From assembly GCF_000023025.1 (NCBI RefSeq), contig NC_012997.1, positions 3,655,125-3,719,124 on the forward strand: 64,000 nucleotides of DNA, given 5' to 3'. This stretch comes from Teredinibacter turnerae T7901 (lineage in GTDB: Bacteria; Pseudomonadota; Gammaproteobacteria; Pseudomonadales; Cellvibrionaceae). The position numbers and the translations under genes were made by a program. Shown here one piece after another: positions 28,653-36,573 of the stretch. A model generated the notes under the pieces. It did no database searches. It worked only from the letters and a program-made list of their open reading frames with translations, and had not been told where the DNA came from. The stretch's first letter is position 1. Each line of letters opens with the position of its first letter.

Positions 28653-28818
28653 ATAAGCGGATGCAGGCACAGCACGGAGCCCGCGTCAGCAAGGCAAGGT
28701 GAACCCGCGTTACGGGGGAAAAACAAAAAGTCGGCAGAGCAGTTGGTGGCAGAAAACAATCATCAGTACTAAACAGGCGCCGATTCCATTGGTACTTCAG
28801 CGGCTCCCGCCTTGCTGG

Positions 28819-29583
28819 TTAATTCTGATCAACATTAACGCTTTCCATTAAGGCTCGCGGTAATCCTGCAAAACCGGGTGGAAAAGATCGACCGTCCCAA
28901 ATGGGAGCGGTATAGAAATTAAATTCCGCCAGATCTCTCTCCCCCAGCGCGAGAAAATAACGCTCGCTGGCAATGCTTTCTTGTAGGTAAAAAACACCAC
29001 CGGCGAGTTGTTGAAGTTCCACGGGAGACGTATCTGCTACCACAGGCTGGTGAACGTTTTCATCAGCGAACGTTACCTCCAGCCCTGCTTGCGGATCGAC
29101 TCTTAGGGAAACACTATTGAGAAAAGTATTGCTGCGCTGCAAATACGCCTGTATCCAGGCTTCGCTTTGTTGAGTAACCAGCAGATTATCGTATTGCTCG
29201 TAATCTTGCCCCTGTGGTGTCAGCAGTTGCAGTGAAAAGCAAAACGCCGGGCGTGGACCAGTAGGCTGCTGAGTTTGCACAGCGAGCTTGTTAGAGCCCG
29301 AGCCTATTCGCCACACCACAGTATATACCGTAACACTGCCGTAATCGCCCCAATAGGTGAAGTCCGCGCGCGACTCTAAATTAATAAAAGGGCGCAGGTC
29401 CTTTTTAATGTTCGCCTGCAAACACGCCTCCCCCACAAGCACCGAAGGGTCGCGAAAACGCAAGCGTTTATTGGAGAGTACAAGCTCGAACCAAGGGCAC
29501 TTTTTTAAATAATCTTGCGAGGCTCCTACCGTCACCAACTCCCCACGTTTTGCGGAAAACAGGTTTTTAAGCTGACTCAGCAT
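28819..29583 (-). CDS. Hypothetical protein, third gene of an unknown operon
   Basis: The protein has about 254 residues beginning MLSQLKNLFSAKRGELV. I do not recognise a family. There is no signal peptide or membrane helix; it looks like a soluble alpha/beta protein. The ATG at 29583, with an AAGGA upstream, is preferred to an in-frame TTG six bases earlier. The start lies inside the end of the preceding gene, so the three genes are translated as a coupled unit. It could be a partner or immunity-like protein for one of the upstream products, but no sequence evidence decides this. Confidence 0.7.
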   Translation of the reverse strand: MLSQLKNLFSAKRGELVTVGASQDYLKKCPWFELVLSNKRLRFRDPSVLVGEACLQANIKKDLRPFINLESRADFTYWGDYGSVTVYTVVWRIGSGSNKLAVQTQQPTGPRPAFCFSLQLLTPQGQDYEQYDNLLVTQQSEAWIQAYLQRSNTFLNSVSLRVDPQAGLEVTFADENVHQPVVADTSPVELQQLAGGVFYLQESIASERYFLALGERDLAEFNFYTAPIWDGRSFPPGFAGLPRALMESVNVDQN

Positions 29584-30355
29584 CGCCAAGCGCTTCCTTT
29601 CGCTGCAGTTCTGCCTCTGGTGAGAGCTTTATTTCCATGGAGTTCATTATATCGTTAATGGTTTTGTCCACGGCTTCAGGAAGGTTGGTATCGGGGCTGA
29701 AGTAGTCGTCTATATGGCGGCTGGGTTCGAAGATTACAACTAGTGAATTACTGTGGCTGAGCGCAACACTATAATTGACATGATGTGGATAACCCGGCTG
29801 ACCCACACTGTATTTTAGCCACTCGAAATTGTTTATTTTTATTACTTCAAAATCATTCCTATTTTTGGGGTATTGAAAAAAGTTTTGGGCTTTATACCTA
29901 ACAATATCTTCTGGCGGAATATTTCGCTCAGTTAACATATCGCCATTCCATTTGGAATATTGTTTGTCCAAAGCTTGACACAAAAGATCAAGATGTATAT
30001 TTCGATCAAACAATGAATTTCCAGCACATTTTTCATCGAGAGTCTTATTTATTGCAATGTGAAGCATTAGACTACCGATAGAGTCTGATGCTGAAAGACC
30101 GGCGAAGAAACTCCAGCCGGTGCGAAGCAGGGCCTCTGCATATACAGTACTAGCCTCCAACAAATCGTCATATGATCCCTCTGAAAGCATATCAAACTGT
30201 TTTATAACCGGCCGAAGGGGAACTTCTGCCGTATGAGGCGGCTTTTTAAAGCTAACAAGCACTCCTGAGAGATCTAAACTTTCCACTGGCGCTTTTTCAA
30301 CATCCGGCCCGTAAAGATTTGTTGGCGACGCGCGCCAGCGTTTGAGAAACGACAT
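29567..30355 (-). CDS. Hypothetical protein, second gene of an unknown operon
   Basis: The 262-residue protein starts MSFLKRWRASPTNLYGPD. No family is recognised. It lacks signal and membrane segments and has a mixed charged composition with aromatic-rich middle (NFEWLKYSVGQPGYPHHVNY). The start overlaps the stop of the preceding gene (TAATG) and its end overlaps the next gene, a tight three-gene arrangement. The internal region is more AT-rich than the surrounding enzymes. Confidence 0.75.
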   Translation of the reverse strand: MSFLKRWRASPTNLYGPDVEKAPVESLDLSGVLVSFKKPPHTAEVPLRPVIKQFDMLSEGSYDDLLEASTVYAEALLRTGWSFFAGLSASDSIGSLMLHIAINKTLDEKCAGNSLFDRNIHLDLLCQALDKQYSKWNGDMLTERNIPPEDIVRYKAQNFFQYPKNRNDFEVIKINNFEWLKYSVGQPGYPHHVNYSVALSHSNSLVVIFEPSRHIDDYFSPDTNLPEAVDKTINDIMNSMEIKLSPEAELQRKEALGDAESA

Positions 30356-31662
30356 TATCGCCCCCTGATTTTTTTAACTATTTCAGAGAAGAAAACGCTA
30401 TTGACCCTACCACCCGTAGCGGCCTTGGCATGCGCTGCAAACTGATGCTTGTCTTTAAACGGGTGAAAATGAGGGTTAACTGCTGCGTCTGTTATTTCTG
30501 CGTTTACGGCTACCATATTACGGAGGGTGTTGTACTTGAAAAGCGATGTCGCACCCAACTGTGCTGCAAACTTTATCCAGCCTGCAGACGCGAGCAAGCT
30601 GGCTTTGCCTTGAGAACGAATCACGTCTGCCTGGGTGACATGTTCCTCGCCAAACTTAGCCACTTCGTTCGCGATTGCACCGGCCCTTATCGTGCGGTTT
30701 AATGCGCCAGACCAATCGTCTTCATGTACTTTTAGCGCGTCTTCATGCAGCTTCATGCCCGCTGCGCGTACACTACCCAGAACTTTACCTAAATGCGATT
30801 CATCGGGTGTAGAAAGAAAAATAACTTCGTGCTTATCAAGGTTCTGACCTTTTAGACGTTCTATCGCTTCACCGAAAAGTTTTGCTCCATTGCCATGGAT
30901 TGACCACTGAACCACCTGCCCGCGCCGCTGAGCCTCCAATATCCCGTTACCCAACATTCCTGCCGCATGTTTACGATTTACCTGCTTTTGTTCTGGTGTG
31001 TACCAGTTGCATCCTTTATCCCTCAAGCTTTGAGGATTGTAGAACAGCGTATAACCTTCATTACGAATAGCGTTGATACCATCTCTATTCCCGTACGAGG
31101 CTTCTACCAAAGAGGGCAAAATATCGGCGCCAGCATGGTTCAAGCCCTTGGCCAAGCCATTTATCGCTGCGTTTTTTGTGAGAATACTTGTACTATCATT
31201 TCGTCTAACGACCCAACCTTTACCCCTAGCTTCAAACGTAGCTTTATAAAAACCTGGCGATTCTCCTTTACGAAAACTCGCATAATCAATATCCGTAACA
31301 TACACGCCTGAAGGCTCACTACTACCGCTACTCTGCACAACTTTGTACACCACCTTCAAGTCGCCAAATATATGCATATGCTCGAAAGCATTTTGCATAT
31401 TGCTAAAGGCTGTTCCTCCGGCGGCAACTGCGCGCAACTGGTAGAGCTGCCGTAGCAAACGGTCAGAATTGACTTTCGCCTCCCCCTTTTCGCCACCGGC
31501 AAGCGCAGAAAACTTCGCTGCCAGATTTTGGTCGATAAACACCTTTCTGCCAGAGGTTCCGTCTGTTTCTTTGGCAAGCAATACAAAATTAGAACTGGGC
31601 GTTCCCAGCAGCCTGGAAAAACCAGCCAGCTTTGCATTCCTTCTTAGGTTTGAAATTTCCAT
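30355..31662 (-). CDS. Hypothetical protein, first gene of an unknown operon
   Basis: The 435-residue basic protein starts MEISNLRRNAKLAGFSRLLG after a GGGAG ribosome site. No recognised domain is seen. The N-terminal half contains short strands and glycine-rich turns; the C-terminal part is helical and ends in a lysine/arginine-rich tail (FFSEIVKKIRGR). It has no signal peptide. With its two overlapping partners it could be a toxin or effector with accessory proteins, but this is only a guess from gene layout. The whole operon lies between two copies of the LysR promoter segment. Confidence 0.75.
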   Translation of the reverse strand: MEISNLRRNAKLAGFSRLLGTPSSNFVLLAKETDGTSGRKVFIDQNLAAKFSALAGGEKGEAKVNSDRLLRQLYQLRAVAAGGTAFSNMQNAFEHMHIFGDLKVVYKVVQSSGSSEPSGVYVTDIDYASFRKGESPGFYKATFEARGKGWVVRRNDSTSILTKNAAINGLAKGLNHAGADILPSLVEASYGNRDGINAIRNEGYTLFYNPQSLRDKGCNWYTPEQKQVNRKHAAGMLGNGILEAQRRGQVVQWSIHGNGAKLFGEAIERLKGQNLDKHEVIFLSTPDESHLGKVLGSVRAAGMKLHEDALKVHEDDWSGALNRTIRAGAIANEVAKFGEEHVTQADVIRSQGKASLLASAGWIKFAAQLGATSLFKYNTLRNMVAVNAEITDAAVNPHFHPFKDKHQFAAHAKAATGGRVNSVFFSEIVKKIRGR

Positions 31663-32283
31663 TTAATCTCCCTGATGTCCGTAAGGTGCTATTTATGTAT
31701 TCCTTCAGTGCGTTTTATTCCAGCGATTATATTTTAATTTGCTAACACAAACACCTGGACAAATTCACCAGGAAATAAAATGCACTGGATCAAAAGGTTG
31801 TAAGCTGAGAGCAATGTGACTTGACGCGCCTTCTACTTGAGTGCCCGCCCCAGATCGTACAAGAAAAGACCAACACAACCGCTATGTAACCGGTAGATTA
31901 ACGAGGGGCTTTTAATTATACGAATCAGCGCTTCTTGAATATTCATTGACGGCCACAGTCAGACCAGTATTAAGTATTAAAAAGTCACTTAATAAAACAG
32001 CTTGATTCTCCTTCAGTTCGCACCCCACCCTAAACATCCGCACCAAAGCATTCTTCTTACCTTTGATGGCCCACAGGACGTTAATACACCGAGCCTCCCC
32101 TGCAACCACTCCATAAACGCTTAGAACACGCGCTCTGCGCACATTCTCCCATTGAAAAATACTAGGCGCTCCACGCGACCACTACTTTTAATCCCTTTAG
32201 GTTCATCCATTTAGGCACAATGACCGATTTATTTCTCGTGAGGAGCGTGTTCCATTTGGGAAGCCGATAGGCAGATAAGCTAA
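31663..32283. other. Intergenic region between unknown operon and duplicated LysR promoter
   Basis: About 620 bases with no convincing gene. A 76-codon minus-strand frame (31912-32142) has no ribosome site and no recognisable family. The promoter of the unknown operon should lie near 31670-31760. Confidence 0.4.
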
Positions 32284-32437
32284 CAGAAGAATTCGCAGCG
32301 GTTGACTCTGCGAGCCAGTGAGTACAGGTTAGTATCACCGCTATGTTGAATAAATCAGCATATCATGCTTATCTATCAACGTATCGTTGACAATAACTGA
32401 AGCGTCTCGGCAGGGGGATACTAATGGACCGGATTGA
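32284..32437. repeat. Copy B of a duplicated promoter/operator segment
   Basis: This is the promoter and first codons of the intact LysR gene, matching copy A at 28491-28645 in the same orientation. It contains the palindrome TCAACG-TAT-CGTTGA (32376-32390), in the same place as the inverted repeat of copy A. This supports an autoregulatory LysR site shared by both promoters. Confidence 0.8.
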
Positions 32438-33314
32438 AACCATGAGAGCTCTTGTGGCGGTTGTCCACGAGGGCAGCTTCACCAAAGCGGCTGAGCGCCT
32501 GCAGATGTCACCGCAGCTGGTGAGCAAATATGTTGGCAAATTGGAGGAGCAGCTCGGCGCGAGACTTCTCCAGCGCACTACGCGCAGCCTGCACGTCACG
32601 GAAGCCGGTGCACGCTATGCGCAAAGGGCTGAGCTGTTATTAGACGAGCTGGCCGATATGGACCAGCAACTGGGTAACTTCCAGCAGGAGGCGAAGGGAG
32701 AATTGCGCATAAGCGCACCTGTGTCGTTCGCCGCTAAACACATGGGCCCCCTGATTAGCGACTTTCGACAAACTCACCCTGAGGTGACGGTCGACTTGAA
32801 GCTGAACGACCGCAAAGTGGACATCGTCGATGAAGGTTTCGACATCGCCTTGCGCATTGGCCGCTTGCGCGACTCCTCGCTTATTGCCAAACCCATCGCC
32901 CCCATCAAACTGGTATTGTGCGCCAGCCCGGCTTACCTTGAAAAACAGGGCACACCCGCGTATCCCAAGGACTTGGCAGACCACCACTTCCTGCGCTACA
33001 GCTACCTGGACGCGCAGGCCATCCCCCTGAATCAACACCTTCAGCGGGCTCGCCACTCGCTGGTGTGTAACAACGGCGACCTGCTCACCCAAGCCGCTAT
33101 CGCTGGCGCAGGAATCGCGCTACAACCCACGTTTATTGCCGGCGACGCAATAAAGCGCGGCGAACTTGTCGCCTTACTCACCGAACACACGCCCCCGCCC
33201 TTCACCCTCTATGCGGTGTACAGCCACCGCACTCACCTCGCCAGCAAGGTACGCGCGTTTATCGATTTTATAGACGGCTATTTTGGCGACCCGCCTTATT
33301 GGGATGGGTTTTAG
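32424..33314 (+). CDS. LysR-family regulator of the doxX/yqjG genes (YhaJ-like)
   Basis: The 296-residue protein has a LysR HTH (MDRIETMRALVAVVHEGSFTKAAERLQMSPQLVSKYVGKLE) and an effector domain typical of the group that also contains YhaJ (LRISAPVSFAAKHMGPLISDF; AYLEKQGTPAYPKDLADHHFLRY). The promoter is shared with the doxX operon through the duplicated segment. It probably activates doxX-yqjG-dioxygenase in response to aromatic or quinone stress, by analogy with E. coli. Effector identity is unknown. Confidence 0.9.
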   Translation: MDRIETMRALVAVVHEGSFTKAAERLQMSPQLVSKYVGKLEEQLGARLLQRTTRSLHVTEAGARYAQRAELLLDELADMDQQLGNFQQEAKGELRISAPVSFAAKHMGPLISDFRQTHPEVTVDLKLNDRKVDIVDEGFDIALRIGRLRDSSLIAKPIAPIKLVLCASPAYLEKQGTPAYPKDLADHHFLRYSYLDAQAIPLNQHLQRARHSLVCNNGDLLTQAAIAGAGIALQPTFIAGDAIKRGELVALLTEHTPPPFTLYAVYSHRTHLASKVRAFIDFIDGYFGDPPYWDGF

Positions 33315-33548
33315 ACTAGAAATTTCTATGGTTTGTACCAAAACATACCGTGTTTTTAAAACTTATCCCAAGCAATCATCGACATTTTGACTTTGTTCGA
33401 AGCTAGCAGCTTTCGACAGCACAATCTTCCATACGGCGCCAGATGACTTTGTTCATTGCATGTGTTGTCTTATTATCCAGAATCGGTAGTAAATCGCTAT
33501 TAACTGCCAGTTAATGCGGGTAACTAATAACCGTGTTTCAACACAATA
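33315..33548. other. Upstream region of the GNAT-like gene
   Basis: It should hold the promoter for the plus-strand gene of the putative invertible segment. It contains the small palindrome ATTAACT-GCC-AGTTAAT (33499-33515), 34 bases before the left inverted repeat, possibly an operator or accessory recombination site. Confidence 0.4.
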
Positions 33549-33571
33549 TTATTGATAACTATTAATTATGA
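33549..33571 (+). repeat. Left inverted repeat / dif-like site of putative invertible segment
   Basis: TTATTGATAACTATTAATTA plus TGA (33549-33571) matches the reverse complement of 35266-35288 at 22 of 23 positions, with 18 contiguous identical bases. The core ATAA-CTATTAA-TTAT (33555-33569) resembles XerCD-type sites: inverted ATAA/TTAT arms around a 7-base asymmetric centre. The ATG of the downstream gene (33568) lies in the repeat. Confidence 0.7.
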
Positions 33572-34572
33572 AATTTTCCGCAAATTATCAGCTAAGAGAA
33601 ATAAAAAATCCGTCATATCCCGATGCGATCGATGCTGTTGATATTTATATGAATACGACGCACCCCTGTATTAGAACTGATAGCAATGCCATATTTTACT
33701 GGCTAGAAAATTATCATAACATATACGATGACAAGCTTTGCGCACTGGCGTTCTACATGAACGATATCGTAATTGGGTTTGCTCAGCTTTGCTACTTTAT
33801 AGAAGAGAAAATAGTTGTTATAGATTACGTGTCAATCGACCCCGGCTACCGAAAACACAACGTTTTTTTCGAATTTTGCGATCATATTTTTGAATATATT
33901 AAAAATGAATTTAGGGACTATTTATTCATAATCACTGAGCTTGCAAAAATGCAAAATCCCACACAAAAATGCGACAACTTTGAAATAATGAGTCGATTGC
34001 TTGGGATGGTGGGTTTTTACGAATTAGATGTTGATTACGTTCAGCTAGAGCTATCGAGCAAAAACCACGAAAGTTTTTTGGAGGCTGGTTTGTTTGTAAA
34101 TCCCCGTCCGGCCGGGGATTTCTTGAAAAAAGAGACCGTGTGTGAAATATTGCATGTTCTTTATATTAAGCATTATCTCCGATGGTACGAGGTTCAACCC
34201 CGACAAGATTATGATGAGTATAAAATTAAAGCTCACCAAACATACAAAACATCCTCCAAAAAACTGAAGAAAAATATAAATTTAAAATCAACCGAAACTG
34301 AGCTATTGAAGAACAATAACCTAGCTCAACCAACTGCGTTGAGAGGTGCGTCTTTTAGTTGGCCAGTTTTTTACATGGTGTCAATATTCTCCTCAACACT
34401 TATCATTGTTGCTTTATTGAAGCTGCTAAGTGCGGAGAAATCAGATTTTATTCAGCTGTTCCTCCTTATATTCTTGAGCTTCCTAATGATTACAGGAATA
34501 ATCCTGCCGGCCACCCAAAAAACAGTGCGCCAATACCTGACAATCATTCTGAAAATTTGGAAAAACAAATGA
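33568..34572 (+). CDS. GNAT-like acetyltransferase with C-terminal membrane helices
   Basis: The 334-residue protein has a GNAT-like N-terminal domain: LCALAFYMNDIVIGFAQL, then the central strand and acetyl-CoA loop region VVIDYVSIDPGYRKHNVFFEFCDHI. The Q/RxxGxG/A loop is not fully canonical. After a lysine-rich linker there are two hydrophobic helices (about residues 266-287 and 295-313), so it is probably membrane-bound. The gene is AT-rich compared with its surroundings. Its start codon lies in the left inverted repeat and its end overlaps the convergent methyltransferase by 29 bases. Acetyl acceptor unknown. Confidence 0.65.
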   Translation: MKFSANYQLREIKNPSYPDAIDAVDIYMNTTHPCIRTDSNAIFYWLENYHNIYDDKLCALAFYMNDIVIGFAQLCYFIEEKIVVIDYVSIDPGYRKHNVFFEFCDHIFEYIKNEFRDYLFIITELAKMQNPTQKCDNFEIMSRLLGMVGFYELDVDYVQLELSSKNHESFLEAGLFVNPRPAGDFLKKETVCEILHVLYIKHYLRWYEVQPRQDYDEYKIKAHQTYKTSSKKLKKNINLKSTETELLKNNNLAQPTALRGASFSWPVFYMVSIFSSTLIIVALLKLLSAEKSDFIQLFLLIFLSFLMITGIILPATQKTVRQYLTIILKIWKNK

Positions 34573-35269
34573 TTACATTGGATGCGTACTTGCTCAATAG
34601 ACCTTTAACTATGGGGGCGTCATCAAGAAATGAGACCTTGGAAGATAAATTTTGTAACCCCGTAAACCTAAACAATAACGGCGAAAGTATATGAATGTGG
34701 CGCTCATAATCAACACCTAATCCAAACTTCTTAGCCAAACCAACAACAAGAGTATCCGAGTAAACCCAAAGCATCTCCTTTTTGTTTTGATAAAAAGTTT
34801 CACTAATGCAAGCATGCTTTTTAAAAGCCTTCTTGAATAGATATTCAAAACTCCAGCTACTTTCAAATTCAATGAGCATTTTGCCCTTCGCAATCAGAAC
34901 TCGAGATAGTTCCGACAAAGACAAGTAAATATCCGTATAGTTTATCACAGAGCCGACGCAAACTATGGCCTTTATAGAGTTTGATGCAATCGGTAAATTT
35001 GTGACAGTTGCAGCGATAGAGTTGGGAGGAGAAAGGAATTTTTCTGAAATATCGAGATGAATCATGTTTTCTAATTTCAACCCGTGACTATTTCCAGCTG
35101 ACCCCACCAGCAGTATTTTGTCGGTTTCATCTAAAACTGTGTCGTACATCAAAAATTCGCGAACATATCCGTCAATTTTACGCCTTGTATGTACGTGCCA
35201 CCTGTCATCATTGCTCCATATTTCTTTGATTTCACTATATTTTCTTCGAACTTCAGACTCATTAATCAT
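34544..35269 (-). CDS. SAM-dependent methyltransferase (class I-like)
   Basis: The 241-residue protein resembles class I methyltransferases. ILLVGSAGNSHGLKLENMIHLDIS corresponds to the SAM-binding motif I and acidic end of strand 2, then VTNLPIASNSIKAIVCVGSVINYTD (motif III/IV region) and LSELSRVLIAKGKMLIEFESS (motif post). The substrate is unknown. The gene is AT-rich. Its ATG lies inside the right inverted repeat, directly downstream of the tyrosine recombinase gene on the same strand, while its 3' end overlaps the convergent GNAT-like gene. Confidence 0.8.
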   Translation of the reverse strand: MINESEVRRKYSEIKEIWSNDDRWHVHTRRKIDGYVREFLMYDTVLDETDKILLVGSAGNSHGLKLENMIHLDISEKFLSPPNSIAATVTNLPIASNSIKAIVCVGSVINYTDIYLSLSELSRVLIAKGKMLIEFESSWSFEYLFKKAFKKHACISETFYQNKKEMLWVYSDTLVVGLAKKFGLGVDYERHIHILSPLLFRFTGLQNLSSKVSFLDDAPIVKGLLSKYASNVIICFSKFSE

Positions 35270-35288
35270 AATTAATAGTTATCTATAA
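35266..35288 (-). repeat. Right inverted repeat / dif-like site of putative invertible segment
   Basis: Read on the minus strand it is TTATAGATAACTATTAATTA plus TGA, identical to the left repeat at 22 of 23 positions. The recombinase stop codon (TAG, 35283-35285) and the methyltransferase start codon (35267-35269) both lie in it. The position next to the recombinase gene supports a role as a recombination site. Confidence 0.7.
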
Positions 35289-36236
35289 AACCTCCTTACG
35301 TATATTTGCCAGCGCAACGTTTCTCATTACATCGCTGTGGCTTACGTGGGCGTATATTTGGGTTGTGCTTATGCTTTGGTGGCCGAGCAGCTTTTGGACG
35401 TAGATGATGTCGACACCGTTGTTTAGCAGTTCGGTGGCTGTAGAGTGGCGGTACATGTGGGGGGTTGCTACGCGGGTGAGGTTGGCGGCTTTGCTGCAGT
35501 TTTTTAGCCATATGCGCACCATTTGGCTGGTGGCTGGGCGGCCGCGGCTGTTAACGAGCAAATTTTGATCGATTGGTGTGGTGATTTTTCTCAGTTGAAT
35601 GTAAGACTCAATCAAGTTTCTGATCGACTTATCCGTAACAAATACCCGGCGTTCGCGCTGGCCTTTACCCCGAATATGGATAAACTTTTCTTGCAGATAA
35701 ATATCCTGTAGCCGTATACCGGTCAGCTCACCTACCCTAACCCCGGTGGTAAAGAGCAGCTCAACACACACCAGAGTGGTCAGATGGTTTAAGTTGCTTC
35801 GTGACACAGAAGCAAATTCACCCACTCGATAATCACTGTTCTTCGGCAGGCCCAGCCTGCTGCGACAGATGCGAAGTAGTTTATTGAGCTCTTGTACGCT
35901 GAGATTCCTAGGCAGCCGGTGCGGCAAGCGCACCTTCAGCTCAAACTTGCGGAACGGCGAGTCATCGAGAATTTCTTCATTCTCCAGCCACTTGAAAAGT
36001 GCTTTTAGGCAGGCCAAGCGCCGCTTGACAGTAGCGTGAGATAAGCCGTCGGCAAAACAGGCATCGACAAACTTGGTAATGATTTTTCGATCGATCTTTT
36101 CCAACCGGGCTCGCCGACCTACCACCACCAGAAAGGTCTGCAAGTCGCGCTCGTACGCCCGTATTGAATGGTGAGACAACTTCTTTGTGTACTGACAGTA
36201 ATCGAGGAATCTTCCGCAGGCTTCCTTTACCAGCAT
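35283..36236 (-). CDS. Tyrosine recombinase (XerC/D-like integrase)
   Basis: The 317-residue protein starts at ATG 36236 (MLVKEACGRFLDYCQ), preceded by AGGTGG. The N-terminal SAM-like core-binding domain spans residues 1-90, then the catalytic domain with R in FTTGVRVGELTGIRLQD, K in FIHIRGKGQRERRVF, H-x-x-R in TPHMYRHSTATELLNNG, H/W in LLGHQSISTTQ and the nucleophile Y in QIYAHVSH. All catalytic residues are present. It has the size of a Xer/phage-integrase-like enzyme without the integron-specific insert. Its stop lies within the right inverted repeat, suggesting that it acts on these flanking sites. Confidence 0.92.
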   Translation of the reverse strand: MLVKEACGRFLDYCQYTKKLSHHSIRAYERDLQTFLVVVGRRARLEKIDRKIITKFVDACFADGLSHATVKRRLACLKALFKWLENEEILDDSPFRKFELKVRLPHRLPRNLSVQELNKLLRICRSRLGLPKNSDYRVGEFASVSRSNLNHLTTLVCVELLFTTGVRVGELTGIRLQDIYLQEKFIHIRGKGQRERRVFVTDKSIRNLIESYIQLRKITTPIDQNLLVNSRGRPATSQMVRIWLKNCSKAANLTRVATPHMYRHSTATELLNNGVDIIYVQKLLGHQSISTTQIYAHVSHSDVMRNVALANIRKEVL

Positions 36237-36573
36237 ACCAACCACCTTGCGTTTAGTAACAGGGCCTCAAACCCCTTGTTGATTGTCGCGTCAGGTGGCT
36301 AGTATAGAGATACCGCAAAAAATAGCTAATATGTTAATTACAGGCGGAATTTTGGTGTCCCGCCCTACAAAACGACCGGCAATGTTGGGCTTCAGGCAAA
36401 AAACGCTGGAAATCCACCGGGTGGGAACGGCTCTGTCGGTAAAGGAGTAAAGCTATCCAACAGACTGCACAATGGCTCTAGGCGAAGCTGTTAATGTATC
36501 CGTTAACCAATATAGCGGGCTTGAGTGACAAGGCATTTAGCTGCGAATAAGTGTGTGAACGGGGGTTTCAACG
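36237..36573. other. Intergenic region between recombinase and sucrose transporter genes
   Basis: It contains the recombinase promoter and the downstream side of the MFS gene. No further copy of the dif-like repeat, no gene and no strong terminator were seen. Confidence 0.4.

Noticed and set aside
31912-32142. 76-codon minus-strand frame between the unknown operon and the LysR promoter
   Set aside because: No ribosome site or motif; composition does not stand out from non-coding sequence.
35283-36236. Integron integrase with cassette array
   Set aside because: The recombinase lacks the integron-specific insertion, and no attC-like sites beyond the two inverted repeats were found.
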